From Gracilariopsis chorda (taxonomy: Eukaryota; Rhodophyta; Florideophyceae; Gracilariales; Gracilariaceae), in contig NBIV01000520.1 in assembly GCA_003194525.1 (NCBI GenBank), forward strand, positions 1 through 33,102: a DNA stretch of 33,102 bases, written 5' to 3'. A program made the translations under genes and the position numbers. Below, piece by piece: positions 17,990-28,700 of this stretch (positions are counted from its first letter, which is position 1; every line of letters begins with the position of its first letter). The notes under the pieces were generated by a model. It was given only the letters and a program-made list of their open reading frames with translations. It did not search any database and was not told the origin of the DNA.

Positions 17990-19408
17990 CAATGGGTGCA
18001 AAGCCCGTTCCCCCCCTTGCTTGGGAGTTGGAGCACGTGTAGATTTTCCCACTACACAAGAGTCACACACATCCATCGATTGATTCAAGTCCACATTCAG
18101 CCCTGACACAACACCGTTACGAGCCATATGTTTGATACCATCCACATTCACATAAGCCATTGGAGCATGCCATAGTGACAGGTCAGTCACAAGTGCGTTG
18201 TCCATGTCTTCTGGTACTTCAATCGCGGTACATAGGTAGTACAGTCCTTTGATGCGACGGCCCTGGGCGATCATGGTGTTGCCTTTGTATACACATACTT
18301 TGGTTTTGTCAAACACCACTCGCGCACCCAGGTCACACATCGCAGATACTGACAGCAGATGATACCTTAAATTCGGTACGTGCACTACTTCACCCAACCG
18401 GCACTTGCTCTTACGCCCTTCAACAGCGAGATCGAGGTGGACACTGCCATGACCAAGAGACTCCAGCTTCGAGTCATTGCCGATACTCACACCGGCAGAC
18501 TCTCTTTTGCTATAACTGTCAAACATGGACTCGTCATACGTCATATGGGCGGTGGCACTAGAGTCAATGATCCAGTCACTGATACTTTCTTCCACAGAAC
18601 CTGTCGCAATGAGACAAACAAAGTCAGAGTCACTGTCACATCCTCGTTTCTCGTTGCCGAGATCGGTCTGCACAGCTGGGTTTGCGGCAGCACTCCGCTC
18701 TTTGCTAGCTTCTTCACGTTGTCTCTTGAAACAGTTTCTCTGGATATGCCCCTTCTTACCACAGTAGTAGCACACCATGGACTTCTTTCGTGACTGCGCA
18801 CCGACCAAAGCCGTGTCACTTCCGGACTCCTCCTTGGCACGATCGTTCATTCGCTATTCCTCTTGCAGCAAACGACTCTTCACAAACTCTAAATCGAGTT
18901 TACGATCACCAATCGTGGTGTCAATAGCGACAATGAGGTGTTCGAAGCGGTCTGGTAGCCCACATAGGATTGCCATAGCGATGTCTTCTTCCTCAACCAC
19001 TACGTCCATGCTCTTCAGATCCGATGCAAGATGACGAACACGATTGATGAAGTGTAACATTTTCTCATCATCTCGCATCTTGGCTGTGTAGAAGGCACGT
19101 CTTGCATTGATTCGGTTGAGCAGCGTTTTACGCTGGAACACATCGCAAATGGCATTCCACATTTCCGCAGCATTCTCGGTATCCCTCACATGGTCCAAAT
19201 GCTCATCACTGATGCTGAGACCAATAACAGCCCTGGCCTTGGCGTCTTTCTTCTTCCATGCTGACAACTCGTCATCGTCCGTAGGCCTGGTTGATTCAAG
19301 ATGGTCATCGAGGTCCTTGAGTGCAAGCAGCAACTCAACCTTTTGCTTCCATACATGGAAGTTATCCTCGCCCAACTTTTCAATCTTGATGCCACCGAAT
19401 GAATCCAT
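17990..19408 (-). pseudogene. gag: H gag-pol, 5' part: gag, zinc knuckle, protease, integrase N-terminus
   Basis: It starts at ATG 19406-19408 (MDSFGGIKIEKLGEDN), as in P. Capsid-like gag is followed by a TAG at 18854-18856 where P has CAG, cutting gag after about 184 codons. The frame then continues with a CCHC knuckle (CYYCGKKGHIQRNC). The protease motif reads DSS (third codon at 18557-18559) where P has DSG, a change expected to harm an aspartic protease. The integrase zinc site reads HAPMAY where P has HARMAH, losing a zinc-binding His (18152-18154). The frame stops being H sequence at 17990, where M is inserted. With the part at 8682-11293 it would make about 1341 codons. The element is a recent but defective copy. 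Confidence 0.92.
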
Positions 19409-20612
19409 GCTTCGTAGATGTCAACAAACAGCACAGGTGCGATGAAAGACCTACGGCACTTAAGTAGTACAAAACTGGCAACAACGACAACAATAACAAC
19501 AAAAACAACGACAACAACAACAACAAAACTTCAAATTCGGGCGCACTGACGGGAGAAACTACCTCCGCTACCCTAGGGTGTCGGACCCCTGGCCCCCGGA
19601 GATGCTCCGGGTACAAGACGTCTTCTTCTGTCTTCCCTCTCCTACGTCTAAGGAGAAGATGCGTCGCTCTCTACGAGGCTTCCAGAGGATGGTTAATGAC
19701 CCAAGATATGCCTTCACCAAGTATAACCCTCTCTGGCCTCTTGCAAGAACTTGCGCGACCTCGCAACTGAAGCTACTATGGCAACCAAAGTACGCTGCTA
19801 ACGCGCAACCACTTAAGGTCACACGCGGCCTGATCCTAAGAAGGAGGTCAGCCTACGCCACGTCGCCTCCCCGCACAAACGCCCAAGGGTCAGATGCACG
19901 GATCAAAAGCTCGTTATGGAATACCTTCGCAACAGCCCAAGAATCCCGACACGCAGTCAGGATCAAAACAAATAATTCAATCACCCGCACCAGCGCAGTA
20001 CGCCACGGCACCCCGTCCACAGATGCACCCGCTGAACTTACCAGGTCTTAACGACAGTCACCGTTATCTGTCCAAATGGACCGGTGGGAAGCCGCTCGAC
20101 AGTACACCCGCTTTGGTTCAAGCCGCCACGCTCACGTCCCCGGATACCTGGAATCACCCAAAGTAACCCGGATCAACCGCTCGTCGCACTGGACACCAGA
20201 TGATGATTAACAAACACGAAAAACAAACAACTGCTGAGCACACGATCACGGAGCCCAGACTTCGAAACTAGAGCGACTCGACCTCACGGATACGACCCCA
20301 CAAACTACTAGGGGATCCCAAAACACAAGATAGAGGGAGTGTCACACACAAAGTAGATAGCGATCGACAACACGGGCAACAACGGAGGCCCAACTCAACA
20401 ACGATAGGAAGTAAACGTCGAACCACTACCACCACAACGCCCTCAGGGAGGAACGCAAACCAAAGGAGAATGACCAACACCGACCAACAATGGGATCAAG
20501 ACACCCGACGCAACGACGAAAGAGGCAACAACAGCGAAACGGATGAACGGCGGTGAGGGAGAGCGGCGACAGACGAACGATACGGAAAGGGATAGCGGCA
20601 GCGGTCAGCGGG
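19409..20612 (-). other. Leader of H (about 1.2 kb)
   Basis: Between primer site and gag start. It holds a GTT-rich stretch (sense strand; CAA-rich on the plus strand, about 19480-19531) near the gag ATG and the conserved leader block at 19537-19600. It also has a hairpin CCGGAG-ATG-CTCCGG (about 19596-19610). Reading frames of up to 157 codons exist on the opposite strand but show no recognisable protein features. Confidence 0.75.
19537..19600 (-). promoter_or_regulatory. Conserved leader block (H copy)
   Basis: The plus strand reads CGGGCGCACTGACGGGAG, AAACTACCTCCGCTACCCTA and GGGTGTCGGACCCCTGG. It contains the palindrome ACCCTAGGGT. Compared with M the core hairpin is reduced to 4-5 pairs, one of them a G-U pair on the sense strand. 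Confidence 0.65.
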
Positions 20613-20627
20613 GCTGGGCCCATAACC
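20613..20627 (-). other. Primer-binding site of H
   Basis: The minus strand reads GGTTATGGGCCCAGC directly next to the 5' LTR: 15 bases complementary to the initiator tRNA-Met anticodon arm. Confidence 0.87.
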
Positions 20628-21404
20628 TGTTGAAAGTTGAAAGGAAGTTGAGGGGATGGAAGGGAAGTTCGCCAGCTCTGGCTTGGATTTACTTGGAGGT
20701 CCTTCAGGCACATCTTATATACCACTCTAAACTCGAATTGCGCGGGAACACCAACTACAAGTAAAACCTAAACCACTAAGCAGGGACACTCAATACTACC
20801 AATCATCATCTAACATGACATAGCCAGCTCAGCACAACCTCATTACACCAACGCACACCAACGCACCAATGTTCTGTAATAGTTACGTGCATACACATGA
20901 CCATGACAAGGCACAAATTCACGACTCTTACACGCCAGCACATGCCAACACATCACGGTAAGTCAACACGTTACGGTAAGTCGGCACGTAACCTGTGGTG
21001 TTAGTGCCATGTCATCATGTGGCGATGCACACAACACCCACGTCATCAATATACCCGTGCATGTGTAAACCTGTTGACAGTGCATGCGCACCTTACCATT
21101 GTACCAACCACTGCTGTACCACTTGTACCAGGTGTCAACCACTTCATCAGTATCCCCTGCACACAACGTACACTGTGACCACTGTAGTAGCTGGACACGT
21201 GGGTGTGTCCAACCGATCCAGTTATGCCATACCACTTGTACGCACCACGTTGCATATGTACATTTGCAGTAGCCAATCAGAAGCCAGTTTCACGTTGGGT
21301 TCGCGCACACGCGCATATGCGCTTTTGCAGAGGTACCCTCTAAAACAGCCCATGCTCCCCGGAACATTTGGTTTTCAGTGACAGCACAGGTACTACTGCC
21401 AACA
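20628..21404 (-). repeat. 5' LTR of H (777 bp)
   Basis: Matches 7885-8661 except for about one base. TATATAA on the minus strand at 20715-20721; shared U3 block at 21227-21326. Confidence 0.93.
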
Positions 21405-21633
21405 GTGTACACCTGCACACACGAATAACGTGTAGTGCAATGGTGCAACCACCGCCGTCGCTTGCTGCGACGACGGTGAAGTGTGTGCGGTAGGGTATAT
21501 GTAGATTGGCTTTGCCTGCTGTCGAGTAAACTGGTCGACTAAGGCTGACAACCTTCCTTGTTTTATTTTCTTGTTTCTTCTTCCTCCCGTTGTTTCTTCC
21601 CTTTTGTTTTCATAACCCGCGTGCGTTGCAACA
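21405..21633 (+). repeat. LTR_B copy 2, last segment
   Basis: It resumes LTR_B after H (first five bases duplicate GTGTA) and ends CAACA at 21633. It has the inverted repeat (21451-21477) and a TATA-like site as in copy 1, plus a 12-bp insertion near 21563-21575 relative to copy 1. With the other segments the LTR adds up to about 733 bp. O pol begins right after it with no primer site. Confidence 0.85.
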
Positions 21634-23710
21634 CTCATTTCTTCTGTTCTGTATCTGCGTTCGTTCCAGACACACTGATTGACATACCAGAGAAGACAAT
21701 TGAGCTAGCTGTCAACACCACGGTTAATGCCGCGCAACAAGGAGATGTCATACTACCCTTCTCGGATGTGAACCTCAGGTTGTCGAAAGTGCTGCTAGTT
21801 CCCAATCTTGGATATGACCTAGTATCTGTAGGTCGCTTAGCTGACAAGGGTATCCTGTCACGGTTCTGTGGTAAGCAGGTAACCCTACAACATGAGGATG
21901 GGTTTGACATTGGACGTGGGACTTGTCATAATCGTTCCCGTCTATACATTCTACCCAACCCAAGTGACCATTGGGATACATCCAAGATGCTTTCTGCAAC
22001 AGACGACAGCACAAGTACATTGTGGCATCGTAGAATGGCACATATGAATGAGCATGACATACAAAAGGTTCATGAACATGTCGACGGAGTCCCAAAACGC
22101 AAGTGCATGGAGGAGATATGTCGATCGTGTCGGCTTGGCAAAGCACATAAACTGCCATTTCTGGGCAAGTTTAAAAGATCTGACAACGTTGGAGACATTG
22201 TGCACTCAGACATTATGGGTCCATTAGCGCCATCGTTCCCAGATCGATTCCGGTATGCATCTGGGTTTGTGGATGATCACTCGCGATATGCAGTAATTGG
22301 GTTCATGATGCATAGGTCTGAGATTGCACAAGTGTTCTTGGGTGTGAGGCAAAAGCTCAAACAGCTTGGAGGAGAGCATATGCTTATTCGAAAGCTGCAC
22401 TCTGACAACGCAGAAGAGTCCATTGCCTTGCAAGAGAATCCCAAGAATGGTCTCCAGGAGGTATCGTTTTCTCCACCGTATACCCCGGAACATAATGCTA
22501 TTGCTGAGCGCATCAATCGCACTATGGGTGAAGCTGCCCGAGCTTTGCTCATTCAAGCATATCTTCCAGAATGTTTGTGGTCATATGCACTAAAACATGT
22601 TATTTATGTTCGCAATAGAGTGCCGCACTCCACCACTGGCGTAACACCGTATGTGCTAGTGACTGAAACTAGGCCTTCTTTGAAGAATGTCAGAGTATTT
22701 GGATGTGCCGCATATTTATTAAAAATGAACCCGGGCACCAAGTTCGAGTCTCGTGCACTTGAGGGAGTGTACTTGCAGACTCTTGAGCATGGTGTTTATG
22801 AGGTTCTAGTTACTGATGACGACGATATTCCTCGATTAGTAAGGTCCCGTCATGTCACTTTTGATGAATCTAGGTTCCCTGGTGCACCGTATCTCAGCAA
22901 CTATATGGATGACGAAAGCACATCAGATAGTACTTATCATTCTGAGAACGATATGGATAGCATCAGTTCGGATAAATTCTCTGTTGATGATGTTGAAAAC
23001 ATCATGTCAAACTCAGAAAATGGTACAATAGACCACCCTGAGGCACCAACAGACATTATGGTTGACCCTGCAACACTGAATTTTGATGCTGCCGAGGACA
23101 GTTCGAGTGATGAAGAGCAGTCAAATGACGATGGAGGTGACATTGAACATGAAAATGTTGACTCTGAGTCACAGTCACGGTATCCTCGTCGCACAAGGCG
23201 TGCACCACAACGCTGGTGGCATATGGCTGGCACTGCCAAATCTGAGGTTGAGGTGAGCACGAGTGATGATCCCACACTAAAGGAAGCACTGTCTGCCACC
23301 CCAACTGAAAGAGAGCAATGGCTAAATGCCATTGATGAAGAGTTGGCATCTTTCGAAAACAAGGCTACATGGGTTCCTGATGACTCACCAAAGTCCAAGC
23401 CACTACCAAGGCATGTCATACTGGAGGTGAAACGTGACGCAGATGACTCCGTTGACCGATTTAGAGCTCGAATAGTGGCTGGGGGCAACCACCAGACATA
23501 TGGCCGGGACTACTTAGAGACGTATGCACCAGTTGTTTCGTTCAATTTGGTTCGCATGTTCCTGTACCTGATGTTGTGTATGCAGATGTTTGTTGCACAG
23601 GTTGACATAAAGACAGCGTTCCTGAATGGTGAACTCAAAGAACATGTGTGGGTGATGTCACCGCGTGGCATTCCTGGTCTCAAGTCACAATGCTACAAAC
23701 TGCTAAAGGC
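21634..23710 (+). pseudogene. pol: O pol, 5' part: protease remnant, integrase, RT N-terminus
   Basis: The frame opens at the protease residues HFFCSVSAF directly after LTR_B, without a start codon there. It includes the integrase zinc site (WHRRMAH, CRSC), the integrase core (Asp 22209, Asp 22404, Glu 22506), the acidic linker, PRRTRRAP, and RT up to CYKLLKA, with VDIKTAFLNG near 23600. No frame break is seen in this part. The frame runs on for about 110 nt into the LTR of P, which is not part of the gene. Homologous to M residues from about 361 onward. Confidence 0.9.
23706..23710. repeat. Target duplication AAGGC of element P
   Basis: AAGGC at 23706-23710 is repeated at 30542-30546. In the uninterrupted homologue M the site is present once (about 13230, minus strand). 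Confidence 0.93.
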
Positions 23711-23788
23711 TGTTGGCAGTAGTACCTGTGCTGTCACTGAAAACCAAATGTTCCGGGGAGCATGGGCTGTTTTAGAGGGTACCTCTGC

Positions 23789-23888
23789 AAAAGCGCATAT
23801 GCGCGTGTGCGCGAACCCAACGTGAAACTGGCTTCTGATTGGCTACTGCAAATGTACATATGCAACGTGGTGCGTACAAGTGGTATGG
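23789..23888 (+). promoter_or_regulatory. U3 block shared by three LTR families (P copy)
   Basis: AAAAGCGCATATGCGC, CGAACCCAACGTGAAAC, TGATTGGCTACTGCAAATG, CATATGCA and TACAAGTGGTATGG in that order. It is the H-family form of the block found in LTR_B and LTR_M. Confidence 0.7.
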
Positions 23889-24132
23889 CATAACTGGATC
23901 GGTTGGACACACCCACGTGTCCAGCTACTACAGTGGTCACAGTGTACGTTGTGTGCAGGGGATACTGATGAAGTGGTTGACACCTGGTACAAGTGGTACA
24001 GCAGTGGTTGGTACAATGGTAAGGTGCGCATGCACTGTCAACAGGTTTACACATGCACGGGTATATTGATGACATGGGTGTTGTGTGCATCGCCACATGA
24101 TGACATGGCACTAACACCACAGGTTACGTGCC

Positions 24133-24168
24133 GACTTACCGTAACGTGTTGACTTACCGTGATGTATT
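24133..24168 (+). repeat. Two 18-bp tandem repeats in LTR_H family
   Basis: GACTTACCGTAACGTGTT is followed by GACTTACCGTGATGTATT. All H-family LTRs in the window have the pair. Repeats in U3 often act as enhancers; that is only an inference here. Confidence 0.6.
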
Positions 24169-24395
24169 GGCATGTGCTGGCGTGTGTTGGAGTCGTAAAT
24201 TTGTGCCTTGTCATGGTCATGTGTATGCACGTAACTATTACAGAACATTGGTGCGTTGGGGTGCGTTGGTGTAATGAGGTTGTGCTGAGCTGGCTATGTC
24301 ATGTTAGATGATGATTGGTAGTATTGAGTGTCCCTGCTTAGTGGTTTAGGTTTTACTTGTAGTTGGTGTTCCCGCGCAATTCGAGTTTAGAGTGG

Positions 24396-24402
24396 TATAT
24401 AA
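24396..24402 (+). promoter_or_regulatory. TATA box of P 5' LTR
   Basis: TATATAA lies about 87 nt before the LTR end, identical in all H-family LTRs of the window. Confidence 0.65.
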
Positions 24403-24489
24403 GATGTGCCTGAAGGACCTCCAAGTAAATCCAAGCAAGAGCTGGCGAACTTCCCTTCCATCCCCTCAACTTCCTTTCAACTTTCAACA

Positions 24490-24504
24490 GGTTATGGGCC
24501 CAGC
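24490..24504 (+). other. Primer-binding site of P
   Basis: GGTTATGGGCCCAGC starts right after the LTR end and is complementary to 15 bases of the initiator tRNA-Met anticodon arm, as in H. Confidence 0.87.
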
Positions 24505-25512
24505 CCCGCTGACCGCTGCCGCTATCCCTTTCCGTATCGTTCGTCTGTCGCCACTCTCCCTCACCGCCGTTCATCCGTTTCGCTGTTGTTGCCTCTTTCG
24601 TCGTTGCGTCGGGTGTCTTGATCCCATTGTTGGTCGGTGTTGGTCATTCTCCTTTGGTTTGCGTTCCTCCCTGAGGGCGTTGTGGTGGTAGTGGTTCGAC
24701 GTTTACTTCCTATCGTTGTTGAGTTGGGCCTCCATTGTTGCCCGTGTTGTCGATCGCTATCTACTTTGTGTGTGACACTCCCTCTATCTTGTGTTTTGGG
24801 ATCCCCGAGTCGTTTGTCGGGTCGTATCCGTGAGGTCGAGTCGGTCTAGTTTCGAAGTCTGGGCTCCGTGATCGTGTGCTCAGCAGTTGTTTGTTTTTCG
24901 TGTTTGTTAATCATCATCTGGTGTCCAGTGCGACGAGCGGTTGATCCGGGTTACTTTGGGTGATTCCAGGTATCCGGGGACGTCAGCCTGGCGGCTTGAA
25001 CCAAAGCGGGTGTACTGTCGAGCGGCTTCCCACTGGTCCATTTGGACAGATAACGGTGACGGTCGTTAAGACCTGGTAAGTTCAGCGGGTGCATCTGTGG
25101 ACGGGGTGCCGTGGCGTACTGCGCTGGTGCGGGTGATTGAATTATTTGTTTTGATCCTGACTGCGTGTCGGGATTCTTGGGCTGTTGCGAAGGTATTCCA
25201 TAACGAGCTTTTGATCCGTGCATCTGACCCTTGGGCGTTTGTGCGGGGAGGCGACGTGGCGTAGGCTGACCTCCTTCTCAGGATCAGGCCGCGTGTGACC
25301 TTAAGTGGTTGCGCGTTAGCAGCGTACTTTGGTTGCCATAGTAGCTTCAATTGCGAGGTCGCGCAAGTTCTTGCAAGAGGCCAGAGAGGGTTATACTTGG
25401 TGAAGGCATATCTTGGGTCATTAACCATCCTCTGGAAGCCTCGTAGAGAGCGACGCATCTTTTCCTTAGACGTAGGAGAGGGAAGACAGAAGAAGACGTC
25501 TTGTACCCGGAG

Positions 25513-25585
25513 CATCTCTGGGGGCCAAGGGTCCGACACCCTAGGGTAGCGGAGTTAGTTTCTCCCGTCAGTGCGCCCGAATTCG
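25513..25585 (+). promoter_or_regulatory. Conserved leader block (P copy)
   Basis: Sense strand: CATCTCTGGGGGCCAAGGG, CACCCTAGGGTAGCGGAG, TTAGTTTCTCCCGTCAGTG and CGCCC. It is the counterpart of the M and H blocks. The core stem GGAG/CTCC is kept, while the next pair is a U-U mismatch. Confidence 0.62.
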
Positions 25586-25587
25586 AA

Positions 25588-25650
25588 GTTTTGTTGTTTT
25601 TGTTGTTGTTGTTGTCGTTGTTTTTGTTGTTATTGTTGTCGTTGTTGCCA
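25588..25650 (+). repeat. GTT-rich simple repeat in P leader
   Basis: Imperfect GTT repeats with a few GTC and TTT units, about 70 bp before the gag ATG. The H leader has the complementary CAA repeat with a different length. Confidence 0.8.
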
Positions 25651-25717
25651 TTTTTGTACTACTTAAGTGCCGTAGGTCTTTCATCGCACCTGTGCTGTTT
25701 GTTGACATCTACCAAGC

Positions 25718-28700
25718 ATGGATTCATTCGGTGGCATCAAGATTGAAAAGTTGGGCGAGGATAACTTCCATGTATGGAAGCAAAAGGTTGAGTTGCTGCT
25801 TGCACTCAAGGACCTCGATGACCATCTTGAATCAACCAGGCCTACGGACGATGACGAGTTTTCAGCATGGAAGAAGAAAGACGCCAAGGCCAGGGCTGTT
25901 ATTGGTCTCAGCACCAGTGATGAGCATTTGGACCATGTGAGGGATACCGAGAATGCTGCGGAAATGTGGAAAGCCATTTGCGATGTGTTCCAGCGTAAAA
26001 CGCTGCTCAACCGAATCAATGCAAGACGTGCCTTCTACACAGCCAAGATGCGAGATGATGAGAAAATGTTACACTTCATCAATCGTGTTCGTCATCTTGC
26101 ATCGGATCTGAAGAGCATGGACGTAGTGGTTGAGGAGGAAGACATCGCTATGGCAATCCTATGTGGGCTACCAGACCGCTTCGAACACCTCATTGTCGCT
26201 ATTGACACCACGATTGGTGATCGTAAACTCGATTTAGAGTTTGTGAAGAGTCGTTTGCTGCAAGAGGAACAGCGAATGAACGATCGTGCCAAGGAGGAGT
26301 CCGGAAGTGACACGGCTTTGGTCGGTGCGCAGTCACGAAAGAAGTCCATGGTGTGCTACTACTGTGGTAAGAAGGGGCATATCCAGAGACACTGTTTCAA
26401 GAGACAACGTGACGAAGCTAGCAAAGAGCAGAGTGCTGCCGCAAACCCAGCTGTGCAGACCAATCTCGGCAACGAGAAACGAGGATGTGACAGTGACTCT
26501 GACTTTGTTTGTCTCATTGCGACAGGTTCTGTGGAAGAAAGTATCAGTGACTGGATCATTGACTCTGGTGCCACCGCCCATATGACGTATGACGAGTCCA
26601 TGTTTGACAGTTATAGCAAAAGAGAGTCTCCCGGTGTGAGTATCGGCAATGACTCGAAGCTGGAGTCTCTTGGTCATGGCAGTGACCACCTCGATGTCGC
26701 TGTTGAAGGGCGTAAGAGCAAGTGCCGGTTGGGTGAAGTAGTGCACGTACCGAATCTAAGGTATCATCTGCTGTCAGTATCTGCGATGTGTGACCTGGGT
26801 GCGCGAGTGGTGTTTGACAAAACCAAAGTATGTGTATACAAAGGCAACACCATGATCGCCCAGGGCCGTCGCATCAAAGGGCTGTACTACCTATGTACCG
26901 CGATTGAAGTACCAGAAGACATGGACAACGCACTTGTGACTGACCTGTCACTATGGCATGCTCGAATGGCTCATGTGAATGTGGATGGTATCAAACATAT
27001 GGCTCGTAACGGTGTTGTGTCAGGGCTGAATGTGGACTTGAATCAATCGATGGATGTGTGTGACTCTTGTGTAGTGGGAAAATCTACACGTGCTCCAACT
27101 CCCAAGCAAGGGGGGGAACGGGCTTTGCACCCATTGGACCTAGTGCATTCGGACATTTGTGGTCCAATCCAAGTAGGTTCCTTGGGAGGTTCACACTACT
27201 TCGTCACATTCATCGATGATCACTCCCGTTTTTGCTTCTTGTACATGCTCAAGACCAAGGATGAGGTGTTCCACGTGTTCGTGAAGTGGCTCAAGATGGT
27301 TCAAAATCAGAGTGACCGACATGTGAAAACCATCACCGCACGTGAGTCTGTGCTACATGCGTTACGCACAGACAATGCTGGTGAATATGTGTCAAAGAAG
27401 TTTTCACAAGAGCTTGAACGTCACGGTATTGAACATCAGCGAACGGTGCCTTACAATCCACATCAGAATGGTCTGGCCGAACGGTTCAACCGAACACTCA
27501 TGGACTTGGTGAGATCGATGCTGCATCACAAGAAACTGCCAAAGAGCTTCTGGGCTGAAGCATTGAACATTGCAGTGTATGTGGGCAATCGAGTCACCTG
27601 CAAGGCCCTTCCGAGTGACGTGACACCACTCGAGATGTGGAGTGGATATGAGCCTGACTTGAGCAATCTGCGTGTGTTCGGTAGCCGGTGCTGGTACAAA
27701 GTGGTGGACCACAAGCTGAAGAAGCTGGAGCAACGTGCTGTGGAGGCGATCTTTATTGGGTACACATCTGGATCGAACGGTTATAAACTGTGGGATGCGC
27801 AAAAGAAGAAGGTGGTTGTGTCGAGAGATGTGAGGTTTGACGAATGTAGTGGTTCAGATCAAGGTACTGACCACGTTGATGATGACGACTATGCTGAGAT
27901 CGACATCTCGGACAAGCCGAAATCAAACATCACCTCCACCTCTACTACACCCACCGATGCTGCCCAAGTTGAACCCGCTGCACCAGATACTCCACCAGAA
28001 GAAGCTTCAGGCAGTGGCCACGATGAGCCCACAGCTGAGACAGAAGTTGAGCCAGACGTACCAGATCCACCACCACTTCGGAGATCCACTCGTGAGCGTA
28101 GAGCGCCTACCTCGTGGTGGCGCGGCACTGCCCTACTCACTGCCAGTGATGACGTCCCATCCTCATACTCCGATGCGGTGTCACGTCCTGATTCAAAAGC
28201 GTGGACCAAGGCCATGAACAGTGAGTACGAGTCTCTAATGGAGCATGACACATGGGAGTTAGTGCCAAGGCCAGCTGACAGCAACGTGATATCATCCAAG
28301 TGGGTATTTGTGCAAAAATATGAGGCTGGCGACAACGATGAACCGACAGTGAGGTACAAGGCTCGTGTGGTGGCTCGAGGGTTTCTGCAGATCGAAGGTG
28401 TAGACTTCTCCGAGACGTATGCACCAGTGGTCAAATTCACATCCATTAGAATGATTCTGTCCATTGTAGCAGTGCAGAACTATCATCTGCACCAGATGGA
28501 TGTGAAGACTGCATTCTTGATTGGCGACCTGGAAGAGACTGTGTACATGGAGCAGCCGGACGGATTCATCAAACCTGGGAACGAGGACTTGGTATGCCTT
28601 CTCAAGAAAGCCATCTATGGGCTACGACAGGCATCAAGGCAGTGGTTTGCAAAGATGTACTTGTTCCTCGTTGGTTGGATGGGTCTGAAGCCAAACGTCG

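Larger units (their letters stand above)
7885..21404 (-). mobile_element. H: Ty1/copia element, split by nested element M
   Basis: Two 777-bp LTRs in the same orientation bound it (7885-8661 and 20628-21404), with GTGTA duplications outside. Without M and its extra CAATG it is about 6819 bp. In minus-strand order it has the 5' LTR, half-tRNA primer site, a leader of about 1.2 kb, gag-pol, a G-rich polypurine tract and the 3' LTR. By eye the LTRs differ at one site (8424 region against 21167 region), which marks a recent insertion. It is a sister of P, with which it shares leader and coding sequence. Confidence 0.94.
23711..24489 (+). repeat. 5' LTR of P (779 bp)
   Basis: TGTTGGCAG...TTTCAACA. 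It contains the shared U3 block (23789-23888), two 18-bp tandem repeats (24133-24168) and TATATAA (24396-24402). Confidence 0.94.
24505..25717 (+). other. Leader of P (about 1.2 kb)
   Basis: Nearly identical to the H leader. The conserved block is at 25513-25585 and a GTT-rich tract at about 25588-25650. No credible coding frame is seen in the sense direction. Confidence 0.75.

Noticed and set aside
19578..20051. 157-codon frame in the H leader (also in P at 25066-25539) on the strand opposite to the element
   Set aside because: Present in both only because the leaders are nearly identical; no domain, low-complexity composition, and antisense to the element.
20613..20627. Possible tRNA-Met gene
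   Set aside because: Only the 15-base anticodon-arm match is present; no acceptor stem, D or T arms around it.
23711..23825. C-terminal tail of the O pol frame
   Set aside because: It is translation of the P LTR after the insertion point, not pol.
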